Shown here: positions 44,521-55,382 of the stretch, piece by piece
Layout: each line of letters opens with the position of its first letter
Numbering within the stretch: the stretch's first letter is position 1
DNA from: Gymnothorax reevesii
Lineage: Eukaryota; Chordata; Actinopteri; Anguilliformes; Muraenidae
DNA: 64,000 nt
Assembly: GCA_029721435.1 (NCBI GenBank)
Contig: CM056583.1
Span: forward strand, 74,341,120-74,405,119
Direction: 5' to 3'
Made by a program: the position numbers and the translations under genes
The notes under the pieces: model-generated
What the model was told of the DNA's origin: nothing
What the model saw: only the letters and a program-made list of their open reading frames with translations
Database searches by the model: none

Positions 44521-46571
44521 GTTCTGAGGTGCAAGCGCGTTCAAGATTTGAATAAGCACGGCTTTAATCCACAGGCTGTTCTCACTTTATTATATCATGT
44601 TCAAGCCATACAGTTTGCTGTCTTCAAATTGTACTTTGGTATTCACATTCCCCAGGAAGACAGGACAAGACAAAACTATAACGTAGACAACCCATGTAAT
44701 AAGCAACAAAGAAATCAAGGAGAGATATTGAAGATATTCACTTCATGAATTTCTACTGTTTTTGTTTCCTCAGCACTCTTTGGTCCATGTAATATTTCAG
44801 TATGGTGTCAGAGTCCTGATTTAAAATTGCTGTATGCGTGCTTCCAATTTTCTTCATTTACATTTGTGAATTTAGAATTTTTCTTATCAAAGATAAATTA
44901 TAAAACTACGAAGTTCTAAATGACAAATTTTTAACAATCAATATAATCCTTATCATGAAAGATACAATGGATTTTTTTTCTTACTTCATAGTTGAAACAT
45001 TCCATTCCTTTTAAGAAATTTTCTCAATCTAATCAAATAAAAGTGAGCATTCATAAAATAAATGAATGCGTATATATGCACTCAATTTCACAATTGCAAC
45101 ACACACTATCGGCCTGGTCACAATCAGTCTGAGGAAAGTGTGGTATTTCTGTTACAGTACTTATTATCGACAAAAATATGCTCATGAACACAAGTTATAA
45201 CTATTTTTATTGCAGGTTCCACGTGAGTAGGAAAATGCATCACAATAAAGTTGATTTGTGCGGTGATATGTTTTAGCATTCTGTATTTTGTTCCTTATTG
45301 TGGTAAATTTCAGTGTTATTCGGGGCCAAATATAAAGTTTTGTATTTTCTATTCATTTTTAAAAATATATGTGTGTACATTTGCAGTGTTTTCTATATTT
45401 GATTGTAAATGCTCTTTCTTTTGCAGGTTACCCCATCACGATAGGTGGATGGTGATCAAAATTCTTATTGCAAATTGTACATTTTACATATGTGAGAAAA
45501 AAAATAACAGTAATCTAAACCAGAGTTTCATAAATAATCAATACCCAGGAATGATCATTATCTGACCATGAATGACCAAAAAAAGTGTAGTGTCCATACC
45601 CCTGTTAACTTATCCATAGTGATGCAACCAAACTTTACATATTTCATCTTTATAAAATGACAGTGGGTATATGAAGATAATCCATGACTTGATTGGCAAG
45701 GCCATAGATTTAATGTTAGAATTGTTAGGGCCACATATGTGATGAGAGCGCGAAAAGCGCACGAGCTGGAAAATTTTTTGTAAATTTGAGTGCAGATACT
45801 GCCTTTACTGTATACAGAGATTATCTGAATTAGTGTTTCTTCGTTTTTACCCCTCGGCCGACTCTGGTCGGAGGAATATTGTTGTCACCAGGGTTTCTGT
45901 CTGTCATCTGTCGTCCATCTATTGTTTAGTCCGGGCCAGTACTCAGCAACTAATTATGGCAGCTTGACAAAATTTGGTATGATAACTCACTGTGACCCAT
46001 AGATGTGCAACATCAGGTTTTTTTGCTGGATTTGACCTTTGACTTTAGCGCTGTGACCTTGACCCTGGAAATCTTGTCCGGGTGATTTTTCTGGGCCAGT
46101 ACTCAGTAACTAATGATCGCAACTTCACCAAATTTTTTATGGCAACTCACTATAACCCATAGATGTGCAATGTCAGGTTTTTTGCTTGATTTCACCTTTG
46201 ACCTTAGCTCTGTGACCTTGACCCTGGAAATCTTGTCCGAGTCAGTACTCGGCAACTATTTATCGCAGCTACACCAAATTTGGTATGGGAACTCACTATT
46301 ACCCATAGATGAGCAATGTCAGGTTCTTCACTGGATTTAGATAAACACTTCAAAATGGACCACTGACTATGAACTGGAAGAGCCGCCAACCAAGCGTTAA
46401 TCGGACTGGATCAAGTTGGATTTACGATTACTTGTTTCTTTCATTCCCCCCACTGAGTCAAAGTTGGTTGGGACATTTTGTCTTTCAAGGGTTACATTTG
46501 CTGAACATCATGAGATTAAATTTAATGCTTTCCCCATAATTCCACAGAACAAGTCAGAATTATGACCTCAC
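44521..46571. other. Intergenic, upstream of pias2
   Basis: AT-rich, no recognised coding sequence. Contains the tandem repeat at 45838-46345. Confidence 0.55.
45838..46345 (+). repeat. Three tandem copies of a ~150-bp unit
   Basis: Starts with the dispersed 'TTTTTACCCCTCGGCCGA' head. Units begin CCAGTACTCAGCAACTAA (45936), CCAGTACTCAGTAACTAA (46096) and TCAGTACTCGGCAACTAT (46242). Each includes CACCAAATTT, an 'ACTCACTATNACCCATAGATG'-like segment and TGACCTTGACCCTGG. The unit length resembles the array at 21746. Confidence 0.75.
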
Positions 46572-46628
46572 CTGAAGAACCTGATACACCTGTATCCTCG
46601 ACAGTTCTCTAGCTTGCTGCTGTGGTTC
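46572..46628 (-). CDS. Orphan exon-like block, 19 codons, unidentified
   Basis: 57 nt on the minus strand flanked by a good acceptor (TATGCAG) and donor (GTGAGG), open in phase 0, reading EPQQQARELSRIQVYQVLQ. The Gln-rich, helix-compatible sequence looks coding. I recognise no family and find no neighbouring exon that joins it. It could be an upstream exon of an unseen transcript or chance. Confidence 0.3.
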
Positions 46629-47379
46629 CTGCATATAAAATTAAAATTTATTTAAAATGGCACCTTCGCAGGATATCTCCACTGAAATTCACCTCATAAT
46701 TTGACATATCCACCTGGTTTATAATTACTACGGCTAGCAACCCAATTACTAACCAAAATGTGATAGAAACCAGATTTAGTTCACATGTTGAAACCAGCGA
46801 ACATGTTTAATAAACATTCGTTGGCATTATTTTCCAGTAAAAACAAACTAAGGTAGCTAGCAACTTTTCAGAGTACACCGTCAATACTGGCGAAACAGCC
46901 TACAGGGAGCTAAGACAATCAAAAAACAGACCGGTCTCAAAGACTTATTTGGAAGGTGGTGCTGAAGTGGGAAATTATTTAACCCTTTGTGTGCTGCATG
47001 AGGGGCATTTTTTTTCCCTTTAATCTCAATATTGGTGAGGACATTTCAGCAATCGTTTGACATTGGTATTCCATACACAATTCTATGCCATTGGTGATGG
47101 GTAATGGGTTTAATTATATAGATGGAGGATCTTTCTAACTCCAAATCGTGGTGTCCACACCCCCAATACTTACCTAATTATTATGCCCTGATTCAATATT
47201 ACTAAATAGTAAAGAGAGTTTGCGCTCTTAGATACTCAGCTGTCCAGGATTGAGACAGGTGCGTGAAGCTGAATAGAATATGCAAAATGAAAAAAGTAGC
47301 CCGCACACTGCTACAAAAAGGAAAGAGGCACAAAAATGCAAAAAATGGCTATAAAAAACCCATGTGAAAAAAGTGACTA

Positions 47380-47450
47380 AAATAAAAAGTGCTCAAAACA
47401 AAAAGAACGTTTCGGCTTAAACAGCCATCTTCAGCCTTGCCAACTGGTGT
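47380..47450. repeat. Teleost repeat with TTTCGGCTTAAACAGCC
   Basis: AAAGAACGTTTCGGCTTAAA and CATCTTCAGCCTTGCC are hallmark words of a common fish interspersed repeat. Family not assigned. Confidence 0.5.
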
Positions 47451-48648
47451 TACCACAATGCTTTAACAAGCAACACACAGTGGCAGCAAACCATAGCAGC
47501 AGGTGTCGATCGTTGAATCAATTAATAGACAATCAGGATCAATTAGACCACTAATACCAAAAGAAAGAATACCAAAAAGTCAAACTGAAATTTTAATATT
47601 AAACCAAAAATATGAAGTATGGTGGTTTGTTCTTTTGCAATAAACATTATTTTGTCAAACAGATTATATATGTTGTCAAACAATTATAGCTCGGTCAGAA
47701 TGAATGTTATGCTTGCCAGGTTGACACAGTGGTGTCCATACCCTTCCGGGGTGTAGCCATCGATGTAATTACTGTATTAAAAAATTGTTTCAGTAGGTGG
47801 CGTAAAACACAAAAACTTTCTAATGATTTACTCAAAAAATAAGAAGAAGGAGGAGGAGGAGGAGCCAACAGGGGGCATTGCCATACCGGTAGGGTTGGGA
47901 TTTTCACGAAGAAGTCCCGTATTCCGGCTGGATTGTTGGCTAATGGTAAGCTAGTGGATTTAGTGAGTTAGTGAGTTTAGGCTTAGATATGTTGTTGTTA
48001 AATTTCATCTAGCTATGGAAAATTCCTTACCTCTGGCAGATGTGCCGACCAAAAATTAAATTGTGGGTAAATTCGTAACCGCTTATCATTTCAAATCAGA
48101 AGGTTCCAAACAATGTTGGAAGCTGTCCTTACCAAATATCCTTTTTTTAAACGCGAAGAGTGCCGCACCAGCAAGCGTAGAATTATCCGTTACCACAGCG
48201 GCACCATTATATCGAGAAATTATAGATTACGTTGGCTACTGTTGAAGTTTAAATCTGATCCTTTCCAGCAGCTCTCGAGCTCGATCCTATTGGACCACGC
48301 ATTGTATTTGCCGGGTTTTGTTCTAATCGCAAATTGAAATTAAGTGAGAACGTCAGTTGACTTCTAATTTGGGAATTTGTCGATATACGGTCACTTTATC
48401 TAACATTAATTCGACAATTAAGAATGCAAATACAAAGCAAATTTTAATCAGGCTGCTTAAACCTGTTAAGTGTCATTTGTTTTTATTTTATATTATTTAT
48501 TTGAAAGGACTTTTACACCTGTGTTCAGAAATCTAATTGACCGTTACTGATTCACTACTGTCTTGGAAAATGTCTCCAGTTATGCAGTTACTTGGGGTAC
48601 AGCTATATTACCTCTGTAAAAAACATTGAGCTTTCACAGTGCCTGGCG

Positions 48649-48822
48649 ATTTTGACGCTACCTGACCAAGCGTGATATTACAGGCAGAAAGAAGCTTCTG
48701 GCGTCATTATTTGAGGCTTAGGGTTCATTTTAAACTGGCGTCAATAAAGGATGCCTAAAGCGACCTTTTCCGTCGACGCTTGGTCAGGTAGCGTCAATAT
48801 GTGACGAGTCGGGATGAGCCTG
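48649..48822. mobile_element. Small palindromic MITE, copy 1
   Basis: GACGCTACCTGACCAAGCG at about 48656 and CGCTTGGTCAGGTAGCGTC at about 48778 are exact inverse complements. The interior includes GGCTTAGGGTTCATTTTAAA, the complement of the interior of the copy at 51047. The two copies are therefore in opposite orientations. Confidence 0.75.
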
Positions 48823-48869
48823 GGCTCCTCTGTACATTAAAGTTGGTTAATTAAGAAAAGTGTTCTAGG

Positions 48870-49090
48870 TATTACCCCTCAGCCGAGGAAAGTCGTGGAG
48901 GGGTATTGCCGTGGCGAGCGGAGTCCGTCTGTCTGTTTTTTAACTTTTGGTTTCCTGACAGTAGCTGAAAAACGCCTTGGCCAAATGCTCTCATTTTCTG
49001 GTGGTATGTTGGGGGTGGTTAGAGGAAGCTCCTTATTGATTTCTGTCCCGCTGCGATAATCAATATGGCCGCCAAGGTAGGGCAAGCGCC
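48870..49090 (+). repeat. Dispersed 'TTACCCCTCAGCCGAGG' repeat
   Basis: ATTACCCCTCAGCCGAGGAA followed by GAGGGGTATTGCC and GTCCGTCTGTCTG, matching the blocks at 6353, 11632 and 45845. Confidence 0.6.
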
Positions 49091-49946
49091 AGGCTGAGGG
49101 GTCCCGCTCGCAATAGTGTGCTATTTTGGAGTCCCCTCTGCATCTCAACTGAGTGGTTTTCTATTGATATCAGGCCAGAGAGTTTGTTTGGGCATGGCAG
49201 GACCTTGACCTGATTACCACCATTCATATTTTTTCCGTAGCCTTTTTGGCTAAAATTTACCAAGCGTGCCGATGTCACTGGTGGGCAGTGTGGCTGGTGC
49301 CAGAATTGCAGTCATTTAAGGGGCAAGAAGAATTTTGTTGAAATTTCTGACACGTGTCCAACACCAAAAAATAACAAAAGTGATAAAGAACTGTGGCTGC
49401 ATGTCAGAACTCTGACAGGTACAGATATACACTTAGTGGGACAGTTGCTTAGAGTATAACTTCAGTTCCAAAAATCACCAAAGAATTTCATCAATCCATA
49501 TTCCAACAAGTCTCAACAAAAAAATTATACTTGGGGAATCACAAAGTGGGTATTTATGGCAGAGCTGCTTCTTGAAAACTCTGGACTGTTGCACACTGTA
49601 TTATAAGGGTGTCTTTGACTCCTCTAAGCCAGAACATTTGGCCATCTTAAAAAAAAAAATGCAGGGATTATGAATCATTTGTTGTACCAACTTTGATTCT
49701 CAGCAAGTGCCATGTGCAAAATATCACTGGATCAATCATCACTTGGAAAAGCACTGTTTTGCCTCAAGTGTAGGCTATGCAGTGTTCCCATTTTTGGTTT
49801 AGTTTTCAGTCCTGATTTCTTTTGATTGTTGAGTTCTTTGTCTGCCTGAAACTTTTGTTTTTTGAAGCATGGTCTGAACATGTTTTTCACATAAATGACT
49901 ACAAGTCAGGCTGCTGATTTTCTGTATATGATTGCCCCTGCAGAAA

Positions 49947-50150
49947 ATGACGAAACCAAAAATGAAGGTCTGCCCCATCTGCAACTCCTTGAATGCAGCC
50001 AACTGCAAAACTTGTAATGCATGTTTTGCCCGGCTAACTGAGAAGGAGGGGTTGAAAAAGAGGGAGGCGAAGATTACATCAGGTGATTGGGCAGCCAATA
50101 TCCTGCGGAACCACAATGCATGCAGGGTGTTGGACTCAGCCCGCATATCT
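49947..50150 (+). CDS. Zinc-ribbon gene, exon A
   Basis: 204 nt, 68 codons, from the ATG 3 nt after the acceptor CCCCTGCAG. Donor GTAAGT at 50151. Contains all four CxxC cysteines (C9, C12, C23, C26). Confidence 0.75.
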
Positions 50151-53100
50151 GTAAGTGCCAACGTTTCTCAGTTTGATGAAGCCTCATAAGTGTGATGATA
50201 TTACCCATCTCAACAACATAAATTTTCATTCAAATCAATAAACATTTGTCACATGACAAGGTTATGGTTATTTTAGCTGATTACCTTTGCATTCTGGATG
50301 TTATGAATCCTAACCCAAAGTACAGACTATATGCCTTAATTTGAGGGTATTTGCAGTACATCCAAATTGGGTGAACGCGGTAGGAGCCACATTACTTCTT
50401 ATAAGTTGTTTCCCCCCCCCTAAAATCTTTGGGACCAAAAATAATGTGGTAAATTGCCTTTCAGCAAATCCAACAATCTTTATGATGCCAGTGAAGAACC
50501 TTGGCAAGATGTTCTGTTGCAGAGCCTGAAGGATATTAGTCCATTGGTCCACACTACTTGCCAGGGGCTGGAGGGCTGGCTGGATCAATCAGGGCCTCCT
50601 GGCAAGTTCAAGGCTTGACTTTACCAGCATGGGAAATGCCCAAGAGTACAGCAGCCTCAGCATTTCTACAAGGCCCCATATCCATTATAGAGACCCCTGA
50701 GAGGAGGGTCAGTAGCTGCACTGTGGTGATCCATTTGGGATCTATGAGCGTTTGAGAATGGGATTTTGGTTGGTCAGAGATCCCCACCCCCCCCGCCCCC
50801 ACATTTTGATTTTTAGAAAAATAATTGGCCAAATTGGAGGCTCTGGTTCATTTGGAATGGAATGACCCCTGTACAAATGTTCATTGTTCTTACCGAACAA
50901 ACATGGCCTCAGCCACACTGATCTAGGCTGTGTATAAACAGCACTGATCACAGATCTCCCAAATCAGGAATGTCCAATTGGCAAGCTATGTACAACCATG
51001 CAGTTCTGCAGTGCTCTTGTGAGGCTGCTGGCTGCTGTTGGCGAAGCACATTCTCATCCCGACACGTCATATATTGACGCTACCTGACCAAGCGTCGATA
51101 TACGAGGCAAAAGGTCGCTTTTATTGTCCTTTATTGACACCAGTGTAAAACGAACCCTAACCCGAACCCTAATCCTAACCCATTAATATTGACGCCAAAA
51201 GCTTCCATCTGCCTCGTATATCGACGCTTGGTCAGGTAGCGTCAATATATGACGAGTCCGGGATGAGAATGTGTTAGCTCTGTCACAACCTGATTCATTC
51301 CTAGACTGTGGTGGTCACTCTACTTGCGCCACAAGCAGCGCTCTTACCGAGTGAGGCAGTCGACCAGCAATATTTTTGAATTTTGGATCACGCATTTGGT
51401 ATAGATCACAAATGATCTGCACTCACTGGTGATGTATCTGTTTATATTTGTGCATATGTATGTTTTTCAGGTGAAGAAACTGCATGCTTTAGGCTTTCAA
51501 CCAATCCTTCTTTTGGGGAGAAGAAGTCGAGCTGGAGGCTTCACAGCGGACATTATGAGTGGCCTGGGTCCTTTGCCAAAGGGCCCAGTGTGTGATATTT
51601 TCACAGAAATTGTTAGTCTGTACGAGTACTTTCTTCGAAGTAAGAACACAAGATTTTTTTTGTTTTTTTGTTCTAGTTTTATTAATTTACATAACTTAAT
51701 TATTTTAGGAAGAATCTGAGATGACTAGATGTTCATAATTCTGTAGGAAACTAATGCTTTAACATCAGTCCTGATCTATCACTCAAGCTATTTTCAAGAA
51801 CAGTACCATTTTACAGTGACTTTATTATCTTAACCAAAGGTTCATATGTTATCTTTTTGTGACCTCTGACCTTTCAGCAATAACCTCCATCTCTGTTTAT
51901 TGTTACCAGAGCATGACTGTGGTCTGTAAAAAATGCTTGTATTGATTGGCCTTGTCCTCTAGTTGTGCCCTTTGAATGTTTTGTTAACCTGTGGCCTTTG
52001 AGGTTTTTCCCTATGACCGTGACCCATTTTTTTTTTTTTTTTTTTCCCCCCCTCCCAACTTTCTGAAAAATCATTTGATCTTAATAGTTCATGAAAAACT
52101 TACCAAGTTTAGGTCAAAGAACCTAATGCAAGTAGTAATATTGATCTACAACCCCTCAAAGACATTTTTTATGGCCTCAGACTTCAGAAACTTGATGGAA
52201 ACTAATTGTATTGACTTTTCAAAATTAGTTTTGAAACTGCTGCCACCTGATGGGTTGGTCGGGGCTCTGTTGATTTTGGTTGTCTGTTCGTCCATGCGTG
52301 TGTCCTTTGGCGGGGGACATTAGCGATCTCTGAATGACTCATCGCTTATTTTTCATATTTAAATCATTGAGATCATCGAACTAATTTGAATACGAGACAG
52401 AGACAGCATGGGTAAATGAAAAATGCGGCTTTTAAATTATAGTTTCATTTGTTGAAGGTAACGATTTATTCAAAGGCAATATCACCCTTGTGTGAAATAA
52501 TTGCCCTGCCTAAACCTAGCCTAAACCTGCCTAGACCTGGATTTTGTGGTAGAGAGCAGAATTTATGGTTCCATCAAGTATGGCAGTCACTCTGGTCCTG
52601 AAGCAGCTAAGCAGCCCAAGACCATCACACTACCACCATCATGTTTGACTGTTGGTATTATGTTATTATTGTGGAATGCTGTGTTGGCTTTGCACCAGAT
52701 ATTATGGGACTTGTGTTTTCAATGAAAAAATTTCCACTAGTGACTCTTCGGTCACAAAATATTGTTTTGAAAGTCTTGAGGGTCATCAAGGTGTTTTTTG
52801 GTAAATCTACGACAAGCCTTTGTGTTCTTTTTGATCAGCAGTGGTTTTTGCTGTGCAAATCTCGGATGCCGTATTTGCCCTGTCTTTTTCGCGTTGTGGA
52901 ATCATGAACACTTAATTCAGGGTAAGTGAGGCCTGCAGTTCTTTAGACAATAGTCTTGATTTTTTTTGTGACTTTCTGGATGAGTACCACAGCTTTAGAA
53001 ATGGCTTTGTCACCATTTCCAGACTGATAGGAAACAAATTCTTTGACATATATCTGTTCTTGAATTTCTTTACATTGCTGCAGTTTGTGCTGCTTTTTGC

Positions 53101-53887
53101 TTACTTCACAATGCTAGGCAGGTTCTATTTAAGGGATGTTTAGATTCAGCAGGCCTGGCAGTAATCATGCCTGGGTGTGTCTTGTGAATTTAAACCCAAA
53201 TATTTCTTAAATTAGTTTAATTGTTTGATTTGGTAATTAAAGGGCAAATACTTTTTTTTTTATTGCAAGGGCCTGGTTTGGTTGGATAGCCTTTTCCTTT
53301 TTTTTCCTTTTCCAGAATTAAATCCTTTAAAAATGGCATTCTGTGCTCACTTGGGTTATCTTTGTCCACTATTAAAATTAGTTTGATGATCTAAAAAATA
53401 AGTGTGACAGATATGCAAAAATAAATGAAATTTAGACAGGGGCAAATATGTTTTAACAACACTATACACAAAACATTACAGTATTATTTACATATGACTC
53501 CTCATGTTCCAGATTACAGTGAGCCTGTCCTTACATCGGCCCCACCCCCAAATACTGCCTCAGCTCCGCCACCTGCCACAGCTGAAGCTTCTCCACCAAC
53601 TACAACAGCTGCAACTCCACCACCTGCTACTGCTGCAGCACCACCTGCTACAACTGCTGCACCACCACCTGCTACAACTCCAAAACCACCACAGAATACA
53701 GCTAAAGCTTCACCACCAAAGACTGCTGAAGTCTCACCACCTGCTACGTCTATAGCAGCACCACCCAATACAGCTGCTCCTCCACCCACTATAGCTACAG
53801 CCCTACCACCTGCTAAAATTGTAGATCCTTCATCCACTACAGCTTCAGCTTTGCCTCCCACCAGGAAGAGGAAGCTTCCTGAAAGAG
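49947..53887 (+). CDS. Unrecognised spliced gene: zinc ribbon plus Pro/Ala/Thr-rich basic tail
   Basis: Three plus-strand exons join in phase: 49947-50150, 51471-51639 and 53513-53887. Residues 1-68 contain CPIC (9-12) and CKTCNAC (20-26), a two-CxxC zinc ribbon, followed by a basic helix and the motif DWAANILRNHNACRVLDSA. Residues 69-125 (VKKLHALGFQPILLLGRR ... GLGPLPKGPVCDIFTEIVSL) look like a small alpha/beta domain. Residues 126-249 are a repetitive PPPATA-type region ending in RKRKLPER, a likely nuclear signal. The exon A acceptor implies at least one further 5' exon. The frame may end at 54000 if unspliced, or continue into 54129-54196. I do not recognise the family. The zinc ribbon and basic tail suggest, but do not prove, nucleic-acid or chromatin binding. 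Confidence 0.7.
51047..51273. mobile_element. Small palindromic MITE, copy 2, with telomere-like core
   Basis: ACATTCTCATCCCGAC at the left and its complement at the right enclose GACGCTACCTGACCAAGCGTC arms (about 75 bp). The loop holds GAACCCTAACCCGAACCCTA at 51152-51182, a degenerate CCCTAA run. In the first coding intron of the zinc-ribbon gene. Confidence 0.78.
51471..51639 (+). CDS. Zinc-ribbon gene, exon B
   Basis: 169 nt after acceptor TTTTTCAG, starting in phase 0 as exon A demands. Ends CGAA|GTAAGA, leaving one base that exon C completes to Asn. Confidence 0.75.
51840..52400. other. Intron sequence with repeat-like phrases
   Basis: T run at 52027-52046; TTTGGCGGGGGACATTAGCG at about 52307 is a recurring teleost repeat phrase. 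No gene. Confidence 0.4.
52489..53457 (-). mobile_element. Degenerate Tc1/mariner-like element, copy B
   Basis: Same family as 1165-2625. Shared words include GTAGAGAGCAGAATT, CATCAAGGTGTTTTTTGG, AGCAGTGGTTTT and CTTTAGAAATGGCT. Ends near AGACAGGGGCAAATATG (53435), only about 60 bp before exon C of the zinc-ribbon gene. Dead transposase on the minus strand. Confidence 0.75.
53513..53887 (+). CDS. Zinc-ribbon gene, exon C (Pro/Ala/Thr-rich)
   Basis: Begins after CATGTTCCAG in the phase left by exon B: NYSEPVLTSAPPPNTASA..., ending KRKLPER. Degenerate tandem CCACCxxCTACxxCTGC units encode the low-complexity region. The 3' boundary at 53887 (AGAG|GTTCGA, a weak donor) was chosen because it is in phase with the next candidate exon; otherwise the frame runs to TAA at 54000. 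Confidence 0.6.
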
Positions 53888-54128
53888 GTTCGACACCACT
53901 TCCTCATGTAGATTGTCAAGTGGCTATTGATCACGATTCAAAACCAAGATTTTTGGTATATCGCTGTGGGGTAGTGATTTGCCATATACATAGCAAATAA
54001 AATGAAGATAAATGTTTCATTTGGCATTTGTGTCATGCATATTTATGCTGTAGAAAGTTGATCATAAACTGGATGAGCTGCATCATTTTATGTCAATGTT
54101 TGATGAGGTTGCATTTGTGTCTTTGTAG

Positions 54129-54196
54129 AGTGCCAAAAGCAAAAAACGCAGAAGCTTTTCTTTTTTAAATCCATGACAGACAAGAGATGGAACAAG
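54129..54196 (+). CDS. Zinc-ribbon gene, candidate exon D
   Basis: 68 nt between acceptor CTTTGTAG and strong donor GTAAGC. One frame is fully open (CQKQKTQKLFFFKSMTDKRW...) and fits exon C's phase. A further block at 56795-56850 (after TTTTTTCACAG, with GKEWEETWETDKKVKSFT then TAG) looks like a terminal exon but its phase does not fit exon D, so the 3' end of this gene remains open. Confidence 0.35.
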
Positions 54197-55213
54197 GTAA
54201 GCTTAAACTGTTACTGCTTGTGTAAGACATTTAATGCCTTCACCATCTGTCTCTCTGGAGCATTGAGGAATGGGTGAATGACGAAGAATTGGAGTGATGT
54301 CATTCCAATGTTTCTTATAGCTTACATTGCTGATGAACAATCTAAATCATCAAACGCATTTACCTCTGTCATTTCCTACTATGTATTCTAAATCCTGCGC
54401 CCAAGTTAGCAATCCGATCATACAGTAAGCAGACAGCCATAATTTTGGAAGTAGCAGCGGCAACATGTCATGGTATTGGGGTCATACCAGAATTGATTAT
54501 AGTCATTCACAGAAACAATGTTTTGACAAAACTGGCCACAAAGCTATGTAATCCTAGCCGAGTGCTAGTGGACAGCTTTGCGATAGTGGACCGTGCCACA
54601 GAAACTGGTTCATAAGACACTTGTGAAACTGAACCCAAAGAAGGCCCTGCTGCACACAACTCACTGGTATTACTTTATTAATAAGATTGTGTCTTTACGG
54701 GCATGTAGATTCTGAAAAGAACTGATCCTGTGTTTTATAGGGGACAGAAGAGGTTAAGGTCCGGTGGACACCTCGTTCAGCCTGGTAAATCTTTAATGTT
54801 CTGCCGCTTGGTTGTATCATGGACTTCATGAGAGTTTACATCTCCCAGTTCAGTTTCATTTTAAGAGCTTAGGACATGCGTTGAGCAAGTTTATGGATAT
54901 AAAAGGGTACAATTAAAAGGATTCCCATAGTCTGCCTTAAAAAAATGTAGAAAATAATTTTTTGGAAATTATTATTATTTTTTTTTGTTACTTGCCCCGC
55001 CCCCCTCATTAACACATTCTGAGCAACACAGAAAAGCCATTCAGGCACTCCCTTGTGTGGTCACATCTTAAGTTGTACACTGTGGGAGATTATGTGTCCA
55101 ACAACGATGGTATCCGAGTCCAATTCCGATAGGTCCTCAGAATTTTCAATTGAATCTGTCCATTTTGAAGAAGAAGAGTACTTTTTTTATGGAAGATGAT
55201 GAAACTCAACATA
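54197..55213. other. Unassigned sequence downstream of candidate exon D
   Basis: No recognised element or coding region. A possible 3' part of the zinc-ribbon gene cannot be excluded. Confidence 0.4.
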
Positions 55214-55382
55214 AAGCTGCTTTCACACCAGACGCAAAATGAATTTTTTCGCACGACAGATTACTTTCAAAGTCGATGCAAAGACGCTAATACGTTTCGC
55301 CTGTATTCGTGTCTTTGCATTGACATTGAATGTAATCTGTTGTGCGAAAAAGTTTGTTTTGCGTCCGGTGTGAAGGCAGCTT
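55214..55382. mobile_element. 169-bp hairpin MITE
   Basis: Arms AAGCTGCTTTCACACCAGAC and GTCCGGTGTGAAGGCAGCTT are inverse complements and the pairing continues inward through GCACGACAGATTAC / GTAATCTGTTGTGC. No coding capacity. Confidence 0.75.

Larger units (their letters stand above)
46629..49946. other. Intergenic before the zinc-ribbon gene
   Basis: Includes a 'AACGTTTCGGCTTAAACAGC' fish repeat at about 47405, an AGG-rich tract at 47846, a small palindromic MITE at 48649-48822 and a repeat head at 48870. A non-coding first exon of the downstream gene may lie here; GGCTAATG|GTAAGC at about 47947 is one possible donor. No clear coding sequence. Confidence 0.45.

Noticed and set aside
53504..53861. 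Long His/Leu-rich and Gly/Ala/Val-rich frames over the Pro-rich exon
   Set aside because: They are the other-frame and opposite-strand shadows of the CCACCxxCTACxx repeat that encodes the Pro/Ala/Thr tail.
53887..54000. Reading the zinc-ribbon gene through to TAA at 54000 as the definite end
   Set aside because: Possible, but a phased downstream exon with good splice sites exists, so I left the 3' end open instead of choosing it.
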